From contig NZ_CP072392.1 in assembly GCF_017742835.1 (NCBI RefSeq), positions 1,906,385 to 1,970,384 on the forward strand: 64,000 nt of DNA, written 5' to 3'. The DNA is from Aquabacter sp. L1I39 (lineage in GTDB: Bacteria; Pseudomonadota; Alphaproteobacteria; Rhizobiales; Xanthobacteraceae). Shown piece by piece: positions 1 to 7,511 of the stretch. The translations under genes were made by a program, and so were the position numbers. Within the stretch, counting starts at the first letter, position 1. Each line of letters begins with the position of its first letter. The notes beneath the pieces are model-generated. The model was given only the letters and a program-made list of their open reading frames with translations, was not told the origin of the DNA and did not search any database.

Positions 1-642
1 CGGCATCTCCGCGCGCAGGTCCACGAAATCTCCCGCCACCCGGGGCGTGCCGGCCCACACGAAGGCGCCCTCTTTGTCCGTGCGCACGGGGGCGAAGAAG
101 GAGATGCAGGGCGGCACGTCGCGCTTTTCCAGGCCCAGCTTGAGGGCGGCGAGGGTGAAGTTGTCCCGCGTGTTGCGCAGGGTCTCTTGGCCATAGCGCT
201 TGCGGTTGGAGGCCGGCGTCGAGCCGCCCATCAGCGCGTCATGGGCGCATGTGGTGTCCTCGGTGAGGGAGAACATCACCCGCCCCATGTCCGAGAACAA
301 GACGCGCCCTTTGCCGAGCGCGGCGGTCCACTGGACCTTGATGGTGTCGGCATAGTTCAGCCGCTCGGACGTGTCGGCGGCGTTCCAGGCGATCATGGAG
401 ACGCAGCTCTCCCCTTCCAGGAGGGCAATGCGCAAGGTCTCGCCGGCTTTCAGCTCCGCCGTCCAATACCAGCCGCCGGGAATGGTCTCCCGCTTCAGAT
501 CGCCCGCCGGCAGCAGGGCGGTGCCCCGCTCCGTGGGCGGGGGCAGGACCAGCGGGGCCTTGCCCTGGCCGGCGGCTTTCAGCGCCTCGTAATTGCGCCG
601 GTTCTGTTCGATCCGGGCCAGGCTGTCTTCGCGCGCGGTCAT
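1..642 (-). CDS. DUF1989 protein, carboxyguanidine deiminase subunit type (urea carboxylase-associated protein), partial
   Basis: The 3' end is beyond position 1; 214 residues are visible from an ATG at 642 with an upstream GGAGAG. The protein resembles the DUF1989 family long called urea carboxylase-associated protein. Established work reassigned members of such operons to carboxyguanidine deiminase, which acts after guanidine carboxylase and feeds allophanate hydrolase. Visible stretches typical of the family include ESCVSMIAWNAADTSERLNY, which carries a Cys, and a region ending in CISFFAPV. It is the fourth gene of a leftward operon after ABC transporter genes and 11 bp from the ATPase gene. 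The guanidine-I riboswitch upstream supports guanidine rather than urea. Which of the two deiminase subunits it is cannot be decided from the fragment. Confidence 0.8.
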   Translation of the reverse strand, partial: MTAREDSLARIEQNRRNYEALKAAGQGKAPLVLPPPTERGTALLPAGDLKRETIPGGWYWTAELKAGETLRIALLEGESCVSMIAWNAADTSERLNYADTIKVQWTAALGKGRVLFSDMGRVMFSLTEDTTCAHDALMGGSTPASNRKRYGQETLRNTRDNFTLAALKLGLEKRDVPPCISFFAPVRTDKEGAFVWAGTPRVAGDFVDLRAEMP

Positions 643-653
643 GTCGTCTCTCC

Positions 654-1469
654 TCAGACCGTCATGAGCGCCGGGTCGTCCCGGCCGGGGGTGAGAAGGG
701 CGGCCGGGTCGTCCCGGTGCCCGTGGGGGGAGGTTTGGCCGGCAATGCGGCGGGGCCAGACCTCGATGTCATGGGCGACGGTGGCGCCATAGCGGCCCGC
801 TTCCTCGGGCCGGCGGCGCTTGCGCTCGAAGGCGATCACGCGCGTGGCCAGCGTGAAGGCCTCCTTCAGATCGTGGGTCACCATGACCACGCTCATCTCG
901 CAGGAGTGCCATAGGCGCAGCATGAGGCAGTGAATGTCGGCGCGGATGCCGGGGTCCAGGGCGCCGAAGGGCTCGTCCAGGAGCAGGATCTTCGGCTTGC
1001 GCATGATGGCCTGGGCGAGTGCCAGGCGCTGCTGCATGCCGCCCGAAAGGGCCGAGGGATATTTGTCCTCCGCGCCGGCAAGCCCCACCTCGGCGATCAG
1101 CGCCCGGGCCTCCTCCTGCGCCTGCCGCCGGGCGGCGCCGAACAGGCGGCCGGTAAAGGGGGCGGCGGGCAGTTCGGCTGCCAGCAGCACATTGCCTAGC
1201 ACGGTCAGATGGGGGAACACCGAATAGCGCTGGAACACCACGCCCCGGTCCGCGCCCGGCTCGCGGGCGATGGGCTTGCCGTCGATGAGAATGGTGCCGC
1301 GCGTGGCGGTCTCCTCCGACAGGAGGATGCGCAGAAAGGTGGTCTTGCCGCAGCCGGAGGGGCCGACCAAAGCGATGAAGGAGCGGGGCGCGAAATCGAG
1401 GCTGATATTCTCCAGCACGATCTGCTCGCCATATTCCTTCCAGAGATGCTCGACGCGGATGGCGGTCAT
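654..1469 (-). CDS. ABC transporter ATP-binding protein, guanidine/urea-carboxylase operon
   Basis: 271-residue ATPase of the nitrate/sulfonate/taurine type. Walker A is GPSGCGKTT near residue 36, the signature is LSGGMQQRLALAQ, and Walker B is ILLLDEP followed by FGALDPGIR and the switch His in VTHDL. A C-terminal tail of about 40 residues after the core is Arg/Pro-rich and poorly conserved. Its start codon overlaps the permease stop by 4 bp (ATGA), which implies translational coupling. The unit should energise uptake of the substrate of the adjacent DUF1989 and carboxylase pathway, which the riboswitch suggests is guanidine. Family assignment is firm; the substrate is inference. Confidence 0.9.
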   Translation of the reverse strand: MTAIRVEHLWKEYGEQIVLENISLDFAPRSFIALVGPSGCGKTTFLRILLSEETATRGTILIDGKPIAREPGADRGVVFQRYSVFPHLTVLGNVLLAAELPAAPFTGRLFGAARRQAQEEARALIAEVGLAGAEDKYPSALSGGMQQRLALAQAIMRKPKILLLDEPFGALDPGIRADIHCLMLRLWHSCEMSVVMVTHDLKEAFTLATRVIAFERKRRRPEEAGRYGATVAHDIEVWPRRIAGQTSPHGHRDDPAALLTPGRDDPALMTV

Positions 1470-2278
1470 TTCGCAGCTCCGAACCAGGGGAAGAGGCCGT
1501 CGCGCAGCCGCGCGAGGGCATAGTCCATGGCCACCGACAGGAGCGTGATCCAGGCGACATAGGGCAGGATCACGTCCATGGCCAGATACCGGCGCACCAG
1601 GAAGATGCGGTAGCCAAGGCCTGAATCCGCCGCGATGGCCTCGGCGGCGATGAGGAACAGGAAGGCCGGCCCCAGCGACAGGCGCAGCGCGTCGATGAGG
1701 CGGGGCAGGATCTGCGGCAGCACCATGCGCAAGGCGATCTGCCAGGTGGAGGCGCCCAGCGTCTGGGCCTTGATGAGCTGCTCGCGCGGCAGTTCCAGCA
1801 CCCGCATGGCAAGGTCGCGGATGAGGAAGGGGGTGACGCCGATGGTGATCAGCGCCACCTTGGAGGCCTCCCCCAGGCCCATGACGATGAACAGGATGGG
1901 CAGGAGCGCCAGCGGCGGCACCATGGAGACCATGCCGACGAACGGCGCGAGCAGCGCCCGCACCGCCGGCAGGAGCCCCACCGCCATGCCCACCACGAGG
2001 GCGATGGCGGTGGAGAGGGCGAGCGCCTCCCCGAGCCGGGAGAGGCTGGCCAGCGTATCGGACAGGAGCAGATAGTCCCCGGTGCGGGCATCGGCCACGA
2101 AGGCCACCCGCATCACGGCATCCCCGAGCGTGCCGAGGCTCGGCAGCAGCTTGTCGGCGGGGTTTTCCGCCAGACGCGCCGCCGAGCCCAGCACATAGGC
2201 CAGCACCACCAGCACGAAGGGCAAGGCCGCCAGGATGACGCGCGTTCCGGCATCTGGCTTGCGGTTGATGAGGCGCAT
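1466..2278 (-). CDS. ABC transporter permease, guanidine/urea-carboxylase operon
   Basis: 270-residue inner-membrane protein of the SsuC/TauC type with about six hydrophobic segments, the first at residues 14-32. The conserved cytoplasmic EAA-type loop lies around GASTWQIALRMVLPQILP, where it contacts the ATPase. The ATG at 2278 has GGAG eight bases upstream. The gene lies 27 bp after the solute-binding-protein gene and overlaps the ATPase gene, so all three are one transcript. The proposed substrate, guanidinium, comes from operon context only. Confidence 0.9.
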   Translation of the reverse strand: MRLINRKPDAGTRVILAALPFVLVVLAYVLGSAARLAENPADKLLPSLGTLGDAVMRVAFVADARTGDYLLLSDTLASLSRLGEALALSTAIALVVGMAVGLLPAVRALLAPFVGMVSMVPPLALLPILFIVMGLGEASKVALITIGVTPFLIRDLAMRVLELPREQLIKAQTLGASTWQIALRMVLPQILPRLIDALRLSLGPAFLFLIAAEAIAADSGLGYRIFLVRRYLAMDVILPYVAWITLLSVAMDYALARLRDGLFPWFGAAK

Positions 2279-2305
2279 AAGGAGGTCTCCGCTCCAGCCG
2301 GGGCG

Positions 2306-3436
2306 TCAGAGCTTGCCGTCGGCGGCGGCGGCCATGTAGGTGTCGGTGAAGCGGAACTTCACGTTCTTCGCATCGCCCAGCACCTTGCCGTCCGCCAGCT
2401 CGATGCCCACCGCGTCCGCCGACTTGGCATTGTCGCCGAGCAGCTTCTTGGCGAACAGGAACTTGCGCACCCGGTCCATGGTGGTGCCCACATCGCCCGA
2501 CTTCACGAAGGCCACCGCCTCGGGCGCCTTGGCGAACAGCTTGGTGGCGGCAAGCTGGGCATCGAAGCCGGCCAGATCCGTGCCGGAGGCCTTGCCCATG
2601 GCGGTGCGGGCGGCGATGCCCTTCTCGCCGGGGTCGGTCATGATGGCCATGGTCTCGTACCAGATGCCGGCCAGCGCCTTGCCGAAATCGGGATTGTCCT
2701 TGAGCACGGCGGTGTTGGCGACCATCAGGTCCATGATCTCGCCGGGGATCTTGGAGCTGTCGAAGACGCTGTGGGCGCTCTTTTCGGTCAGGATCTCGGA
2801 GACCAGCGGGTTCCAGGTAACCACGGAGGTGACGGCCTTGGTCTTGTAGGCGGCCACCATGTCGGCGTCGGAGGTGTTGACCACCTTCACGTCGCGCTCG
2901 GACAGGTTGATGCTCTCCAGCGCCCGGGCCAGCAGATAGTGGGAGACTGAGAACTCCACCAGATTGACCTTCTGGCCCTTGATCTCGGAGAGCTTGGTCT
3001 TGTTCTTCAGGATCACGGCGTCATTGCCGTTGGAGAAGTCGCCGACGATGACGGCGGTGGTGTCGACTCCGCCGGCGGCCGGCACGGAGAGGGCATCCAT
3101 ATTGGTCACGGTCAGCGCGTCGAAGGCGCCGGCGGTGTATTGGTTGATGCTCTCCACATAGTCGTTGAACTGGGTGACCTCGATGTTGAGGCCATACTTG
3201 TCCGCCCATTTCTTGACGATGCCCGTATCGGCGGCATAGCCCCAGGGCATCCAGCCCACATAGATGGACCAGGCCACCTTGAAGTCCTTCTTCGGGGCGG
3301 CGAGCGCCGGGGATGCGCCGGCAATGAGGGCAGCGGCGCCCGCAGCCAGTGCGAGCTTGGACAGTCCACGCCGAGATACGGCGAGGCTCGTCAGGCCGAA
3401 TTTGGAAAGGCTGAACACGGGAAGGCGTGCGCGCAT
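2306..3436 (-). CDS. ABC transporter periplasmic binding protein, probable guanidine binding
   Basis: 376 residues. An Arg-rich N-terminus is followed by a hydrophobic stretch and an AxA cleavage region (GASPALAAP near residue 47), so it is exported; the long n-region could suit Tat or Sec. The mature part, starting KKDFKVAWSIYVGWMPWGY, matches the NMT1/taurine-type binding proteins specifically linked to urea carboxylase operons. The ATG at 3436 has GAAGGGGAA upstream. It is the first gene behind the guanidine-I riboswitch and sigma-54 promoter, which argues that it captures guanidine as a nitrogen source. The urea-carboxylase-associated name in databases describes its neighbours, not a measured ligand. 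Confidence 0.88.
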   Translation of the reverse strand: MRARLPVFSLSKFGLTSLAVSRRGLSKLALAAGAAALIAGASPALAAPKKDFKVAWSIYVGWMPWGYAADTGIVKKWADKYGLNIEVTQFNDYVESINQYTAGAFDALTVTNMDALSVPAAGGVDTTAVIVGDFSNGNDAVILKNKTKLSEIKGQKVNLVEFSVSHYLLARALESINLSERDVKVVNTSDADMVAAYKTKAVTSVVTWNPLVSEILTEKSAHSVFDSSKIPGEIMDLMVANTAVLKDNPDFGKALAGIWYETMAIMTDPGEKGIAARTAMGKASGTDLAGFDAQLAATKLFAKAPEAVAFVKSGDVGTTMDRVRKFLFAKKLLGDNAKSADAVGIELADGKVLGDAKNVKFRFTDTYMAAAADGKL

Positions 3437-3457
3437 AGATATTCCCCTTCGTTGTCA

Positions 3458-3500
3458 CAAAACGATGAGGAATTGGCGAGACTCCAGTGCCGCCAATTCC
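3458..3500 (-). terminator. riboswitch attenuator hairpin
   Basis: On the minus strand the 10-bp arms GGAATTGGCG (3500-3491) and CGCCAATTCC (3478-3469) enclose a 12-base loop and are followed by TCATCGTTTTGTG. This is an intrinsic-terminator shape placed between the guanidine aptamer and the binding-protein start codon at 3436, as expected for the expression platform of an ON-type riboswitch. The arms also contain GCCAA/TTGGC sequence able to pair with the bases just after the aptamer, but I did not fold the RNA. Confidence 0.75.
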
Positions 3501-3510
3501 TTGGCCACCG

Positions 3511-3612
3511 AGGTCTCCCGGGCTTTTATCCCGCCGTGCGCCCGGCCGGATGTCTCCCGGACCGGCGGCAGCTCTCGGACCAGCGCACCAAAGGTGCCGG
3601 AACCCTAGCCAC
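3511..3612 (-). ncRNA. guanidine-I (ykkC) riboswitch aptamer
   Basis: The minus strand carries the three hallmark blocks of the ykkC/guanidine-I class in the right order: CTAGGGTTCCGG (3608-3597), CTGGTCCGAGAG (3583-3572) and GGGATAAAAGCCCGGGAGA (3532-3514). Variable stems lie between them. In this class guanidine binding stabilises the aptamer and prevents termination. It sits about 75 bp upstream of the binding-protein gene and directly before an attenuator hairpin. The motif match is strong enough to name the class and to reinterpret the transporter operon downstream as a guanidine operon. Confidence 0.93.
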
Positions 3613-3630
3613 CAACTCTGAACTGATCAA

Positions 3631-3646
3631 AGCAAGGCGCGTGCCA
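3631..3646 (-). promoter_or_regulatory. sigma-54 (RpoN) -24/-12 promoter
   Basis: The minus strand reads TGGCACGCGCCTTGCT, with GG and GC elements separated by exactly ten bases and TGGCACG-N4-TTGC matching the RpoN consensus. The predicted transcript start near 3620 falls about ten bases before the guanidine aptamer. A TGCC-N9-GGCA inverted motif at 3719-3735, about 100 bp upstream of that start, is at enhancer distance and could be an NtrC site; that part is weak. The arrangement suggests nitrogen-limitation control stacked on guanidine sensing. Confidence 0.75.
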
Positions 3647-3774
3647 GGAAAATATCCTTCTGAATCAAGGGTCGGCTTTGGGTTGGGCCACGCCGCATGG
3701 CCGCGAAATCAATCAATCTGCCGACAAAGTGGGCAGAATCGCGCATATGGAGACATCTTGCATGCAGCGCGCGG

Positions 3775-4758
3775 TCACCCCACTGCGTCGAACCCCGCCT
3801 GCAGGGCGAGGGGATCGCGCACCTCGTTCGCCAGCAGCAGCTGAAGCAGCACGCGGGCCTTGGCCGGATTGAGGAAATGGGCCGCGACGAAGCCATGGGC
3901 ATCGTCGCTGACCTCGATGTTGCGCAGCACCGGCCCGCTGCCCACCCGGCTGGAGCGCACCACCGGAATGCCCGCCTGCACGGCGCGGCTCAGGGCTGCG
4001 ATGGCCGCGCCCGACGCATTGCCGTCGCCCACCCCCGCCAGGACCAGCCCGCGGGCGCCGCCCGCCACGGCGGCCTCGATCTCCAGTCCGTCCATGCCGG
4101 CATGGGCATAGAGAATGGAGACGCGCGGAAGGGGCGGCGCCGCCGGCAAGGGCAGATGCGGTGCCGGCGGCACCGGCGGGCGGAAGAAATGGATGCCGTT
4201 GGGCGTCACATGGCCAAGGGGGCCGAAATTGGGGGAGACGAAGGTCTGCACGGCGGTGGTGCTGGTCTTGGTCACGTCGGCCGCGCCGTGGATGGTGTCG
4301 TTGAGCACCACCAGCACGCCGCGCCCCGCCGCCCGCGCATCGCTCGCCAGCTGGATGGCCGCGAACAGGTTCATGGGCCCGTCGGCGCTGATGGCGGTGG
4401 AGGGGCGCATGGCGCCCACCACCACCAGCGGCTTCACCAGCGGCAGGACCATATGGAGGAACAAAGCGGTCTCCTCCAGCGTGTCCGTGCCATGGGTCAC
4501 CACGATGCCGTCCACATCCGCATCCGCCTGCAGCGCCGCGATGCGCCGCGCCAGGGCGAACCAGACCTCGTCATTCATGTCCTGGCTGCCGATGGCCGCC
4601 ACCTGTTGGGCGCTGATCCGGGCAAGGCCCGCCACCTGCGGCACGGCGGCCAGCAGCTGCTCCGGCGTGACCTGACCCGCATTGTAGCCGCCCTCGGAGC
4701 GGGTGTCGGCGGTTCCGGCAATGGTGCCGCCGGTGGCGAGTATGACAATATGGGCCAA
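3775..4758 (-). CDS. L-asparaginase / glutaminase family protein
   Basis: 327 residues from a TTG at 4758, chosen because GGAG lies eight bases upstream and the conserved N-terminus begins at once (AHIVILATGGTIAG). It hydrolyses L-asparagine to aspartate and ammonia. The first catalytic Thr is Thr12 in ATGGTIAG; the second triad is in VVTHGTDT (Thr91-Asp92), with the Lys in DVTKTSTTA. Length suits the family. The in-frame codons upstream spell a hydrophobic run, LLLLSLVPPAGAAS, that looks like a signal-peptide core, so a longer periplasmic form from another alternative start is possible. It lies upstream of the guanidine operon on the same strand, another ammonia-releasing function. Confidence 0.88.
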   Translation of the reverse strand: MAHIVILATGGTIAGTADTRSEGGYNAGQVTPEQLLAAVPQVAGLARISAQQVAAIGSQDMNDEVWFALARRIAALQADADVDGIVVTHGTDTLEETALFLHMVLPLVKPLVVVGAMRPSTAISADGPMNLFAAIQLASDARAAGRGVLVVLNDTIHGAADVTKTSTTAVQTFVSPNFGPLGHVTPNGIHFFRPPVPPAPHLPLPAAPPLPRVSILYAHAGMDGLEIEAAVAGGARGLVLAGVGDGNASGAAIAALSRAVQAGIPVVRSSRVGSGPVLRNIEVSDDAHGFVAAHFLNPAKARVLLQLLLANEVRDPLALQAGFDAVG

Positions 4759-4962
4759 GGACGCAGCTCCGGCTGGCGGGACAAGAGACAACAATAAGAG
4801 GCTGGCCGAACATGCAATATGCGCCGCGTATCCATCAAGCGGGCGGGCATTCAGCCCTGCCCGCTCCCGCCAGCCCGTTTGACCCAGGACTTGCGTGCGA
4901 GGCCAAGGCCAAATTCCCATATGAGTCGGCAAACAATAGCGCCAGCGGGAGGAGCCCCATCC

Positions 4963-6456
4963 ATGTTTGATTCCATGAAGATCGAGCGCCACCTCTCCAG
5001 GGAGGCGTTCAAGGAGATGGAACCCAAGATCCGCGAAGGCCTGCTCGACCTGCAGTCCGAGCTGATCGCCCAGAAGAAGCGCTCCATCCTCATCCTGCTG
5101 AACGGCGCTGATGGCGCCGGCAAGGGCGCGGTGCTCAACCAGCTCTATGGCTGGCTGGACGCCCGCAAGCTGCGCACCCTCACCTATGGCGCGCCCACCG
5201 ACGAGGAGCGGGCGCGGCCCGCCATCTGGCGCTATTGGCGGGACATGCCGGCGGCCGGCGAGATCGGCATCGTGCTCGGCTCCTGGTATCACGCCGCGCT
5301 TGCCCGCCATGTGCTGGAACAGCCGGACGGCGCCCGCTTCACTGAGACGCTCCATGCCATCAACCGCTTCGAGCAGATGCTGGCCTCCGAGGGTGTCATC
5401 GTCCTCAAGCTGTGGCTCTATCTGGAGCCCAAGGAAGCGCAGGAGCGCCTCAAGGCGCTGAACGAAGGCCCCGCCGACCGCCCGGTGGTGCGCGAATGGG
5501 ACGAGGTGGCCAGCAAGAAATTGCGCCGCCAATTGGAGGAATCGGCCACCGAGGCGTTCCGCATCACCTCCACGGTCGCGGCGCCCTGGGTGGTCATCTC
5601 CGCCGAGGACAAGCACTATCGCGATGCCATGGTGGGCTCGGTTCTGATGGATACCCTCGCCCGCGCCATCGCCCCGGAGGCACCGCCCGAGCCGCCGCCC
5701 GTGCCGCTGAAGGCCACCGCTCCACAGCTCCCCGAGGTCAGCGTCCTCTCCGCCCTCGACCTGACCAAGGCACTGAGCGAGGACGAATACAAGGTCCAGA
5801 TCAAGGCCGAGCAGGCCCGCATCACCCGCCTTGCCGCCTCCGATGCCTTCCGCAAACGGGGGCTGGTCTGCGTGTTCGAGGGTTCGGACGCGGCGGGCAA
5901 GAGCTCCACCATCATGCGGCTGCGCGAGGCGCTGGACCCCCGTTGCTTCCGCGTGGTGCCCATCGGCGTACCCACCGACGAGGAACGGGTGCGGCCCTAT
6001 CTGTGGCGTTTCTGGCGCCAGGTGCCGGCGCGCGGCCACACCACCATCTTCGACCGCTCCTGGTATGGCCGGGTGCTGGTGGAGCGGGTGGAAGGATTCG
6101 CTTCGCCCGCCGCCTGGAATCGGGCCTATGGGGAAATCAACGACTTCGAGCGCCAGCTTCACGACGCCGGCTATGTGCTGGCCAAGTTCTGGCTGGCCAT
6201 CAGCCCGGAGGAGCAGGCCCGCCGCTTCGAGGCGCGCGAGACCATCGCCTATAAGCGCTTCAAGCTGACGGAGGAAGACTGGCGCAACCGCGCCAAGTGG
6301 CCGCTTTACGAGCGGGCGGTCACGGACATGGTGGACCGCACCTCCACTTATTTCGCCCCCTGGACCTTGGTGGAGGCGGAAAACAAGCATTGGGGGCGGG
6401 TGAAGGTGCTGCGCACCATTGCCGACCGGCTGGAGGAGGCGCTCGCCGAGGCGTGA
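4963..6456 (+). CDS. pap: polyphosphate:AMP phosphotransferase (two-domain PPK2, class II)
   Basis: 497 residues from ATG 4963, preceded by GGGAGGAG; an in-frame extension to 4819 lacks a comparable ribosome site. It transfers phosphate from polyphosphate to AMP, giving ADP. Two PPK2 domains are fused: the first P-loop is GADGAGKG (about residues 48-55) and the second is GSDAAGKS (307-314). The second domain keeps FDRSWYGR, the Asp/Arg lid signature. The first has GSWYHAAL at the same place, lacking the Asp and Arg. That fits the known class II layout in which the C-terminal half is catalytic. It is divergent from asparaginase, and its stop is 3 bp from the convergent LysR gene. Confidence 0.93.
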   Translation: MFDSMKIERHLSREAFKEMEPKIREGLLDLQSELIAQKKRSILILLNGADGAGKGAVLNQLYGWLDARKLRTLTYGAPTDEERARPAIWRYWRDMPAAGEIGIVLGSWYHAALARHVLEQPDGARFTETLHAINRFEQMLASEGVIVLKLWLYLEPKEAQERLKALNEGPADRPVVREWDEVASKKLRRQLEESATEAFRITSTVAAPWVVISAEDKHYRDAMVGSVLMDTLARAIAPEAPPEPPPVPLKATAPQLPEVSVLSALDLTKALSEDEYKVQIKAEQARITRLAASDAFRKRGLVCVFEGSDAAGKSSTIMRLREALDPRCFRVVPIGVPTDEERVRPYLWRFWRQVPARGHTTIFDRSWYGRVLVERVEGFASPAAWNRAYGEINDFERQLHDAGYVLAKFWLAISPEEQARRFEARETIAYKRFKLTEEDWRNRAKWPLYERAVTDMVDRTSTYFAPWTLVEAENKHWGRVKVLRTIADRLEEALAEA

Positions 6457-6459
6457 GCC

Positions 6460-7371
6460 TCACCCCGCCGAGGCGCCGGCCCGGGCCGCCGCCCAGAAGG
6501 CTTCGGCGGCTGGCGCGAGGCGCGCGCGGGGGCGCACCAGGCGCACCTCCATGGGCACGTCCCAGCCCGGCCCACCGGCCCGGGTGAGCCGGCCGCCGGG
6601 CGCGAGCTCCTCGGCGACGAGGCTGAGCGGACACCAGGCAAGGCCCCGTCCTTCCAGCGCCATGGCCTTGAGCGCCACGGCGAGGTGCGAGGCAAAGACC
6701 GGCTTGAGGAAGGCTTGCCGGCCCGCGCGCGCCCGGGCTGCCTCCAGGATGCGCCCCATGCCCGATTGGGGGCTGTAGGTGAGCGCCGGCAGCGGTGCCT
6801 CCGCCGTGCCCGGCAGGGCGAAGAGCGGCGCGCCGCCGGCGTCCCGCGCGCTCACCGGGACCAGGACGTCTGTATCAAGCGCGAGCGCGATGAAGTCCGA
6901 CTCGTCCAGAGCGGGGGCGGCGGGGTGGTGGTGGCACAGTAGGAACTGGCCGAGCCCGTCCCGCATCATGCGCTCGCAGGCCACCATGTGGTCGGCGAGA
7001 AGCTGGATGGGACCGGAAGCGTGCCGGCCTTCCAGCCGGCCGAGCCAGGTGGGGAAGAAGGTGAGCGACAAGGCATGGGTGGCGATGAAGCGCAGGCCCG
7101 CCTCGTCCTCGGCGGCGGCCTCGCGCGCCTCCTGCCGCCCCCGCTCCAGGCGGTGGAGCACCTCGCGGGCGGCCGGCAGGAAGGCCTCTCCCGCCGGCGT
7201 CAGGGCGAGGCGGTGGCTGCCGCGATCCATGAGGGCGGCGCCCACCCATCCCTCCAAGGCGCGGATGCGGCGGCTGAAGGCCGGCTGGGTGACGTTGCGC
7301 CGCTCGGCGGCACGCGAGAAATTCAGCGTCTCCACGAGGGCGATGAAATCCTCCAGCCAGGCCGCTTCCAT
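6460..7371 (-). CDS. LysR-family transcriptional regulator, probable regulator of tartrate/malate dehydrogenase
   Basis: 303 residues from ATG 7371, with GAGGGGG nine bases upstream and the winged helix-turn-helix beginning at once (MEAAWLEDFIALVETLNFSR). An ATG at 7392 would add seven residues. The N-terminal DNA-binding domain ends near residue 65, then a linker and effector domain follow. From memory the sequence, including a THALSL motif after the linker, resembles the YjiE/HypT branch of LysR proteins more than typical DmlR. It is divergently placed from the tartrate dehydrogenase gene, and an inverted repeat at 7453-7468 lies between them. Regulation of that gene is the classic LysR inference, not shown directly. 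Confidence 0.85.
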   Translation of the reverse strand: MEAAWLEDFIALVETLNFSRAAERRNVTQPAFSRRIRALEGWVGAALMDRGSHRLALTPAGEAFLPAAREVLHRLERGRQEAREAAAEDEAGLRFIATHALSLTFFPTWLGRLEGRHASGPIQLLADHMVACERMMRDGLGQFLLCHHHPAAPALDESDFIALALDTDVLVPVSARDAGGAPLFALPGTAEAPLPALTYSPQSGMGRILEAARARAGRQAFLKPVFASHLAVALKAMALEGRGLAWCPLSLVAEELAPGGRLTRAGGPGWDVPMEVRLVRPRARLAPAAEAFWAAARAGASAG

Positions 7372-7452
7372 GGGTCCCATCCCCCTCGCCATGCCGCCGT
7401 CACATGGATCGACGCCGCTTCGGCATTTGAGCCCTCCCCGTCCTCCCGTCTA

Positions 7453-7468
7453 GTGTCGCGCCCGACAC
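7453..7468. promoter_or_regulatory. inverted repeat, candidate LysR operator
   Basis: GTGTCG-CGCC-CGACAC is a perfect 6-bp inverted repeat in the roughly 140-bp divergent region between the LysR gene and the tartrate dehydrogenase gene. It lies about 45 bp before the dehydrogenase start, where a LysR activator or autoregulatory site would be expected. No consensus for this regulator is known to me. Confidence 0.35.
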
Positions 7469-7511
7469 ATGCCGCGCGCCGGCCAACAGCACGAAAGCCA
7501 AGGACGCCCCC

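Noticed and set aside
4896..4911. Sigma-54-like TGGCCT-N5-TCGCA on the minus strand upstream of asparaginase
   Set aside because: GG and GC spacing is right but the elements deviate from consensus (TCGC for TTGC), so I do not call a promoter.
4759..6390. Open minus-strand frame running upstream of the asparaginase gene
   Set aside because: It lies antisense to pap, contains no family sequence, and is explained by the high G+C content that leaves few stop codons.
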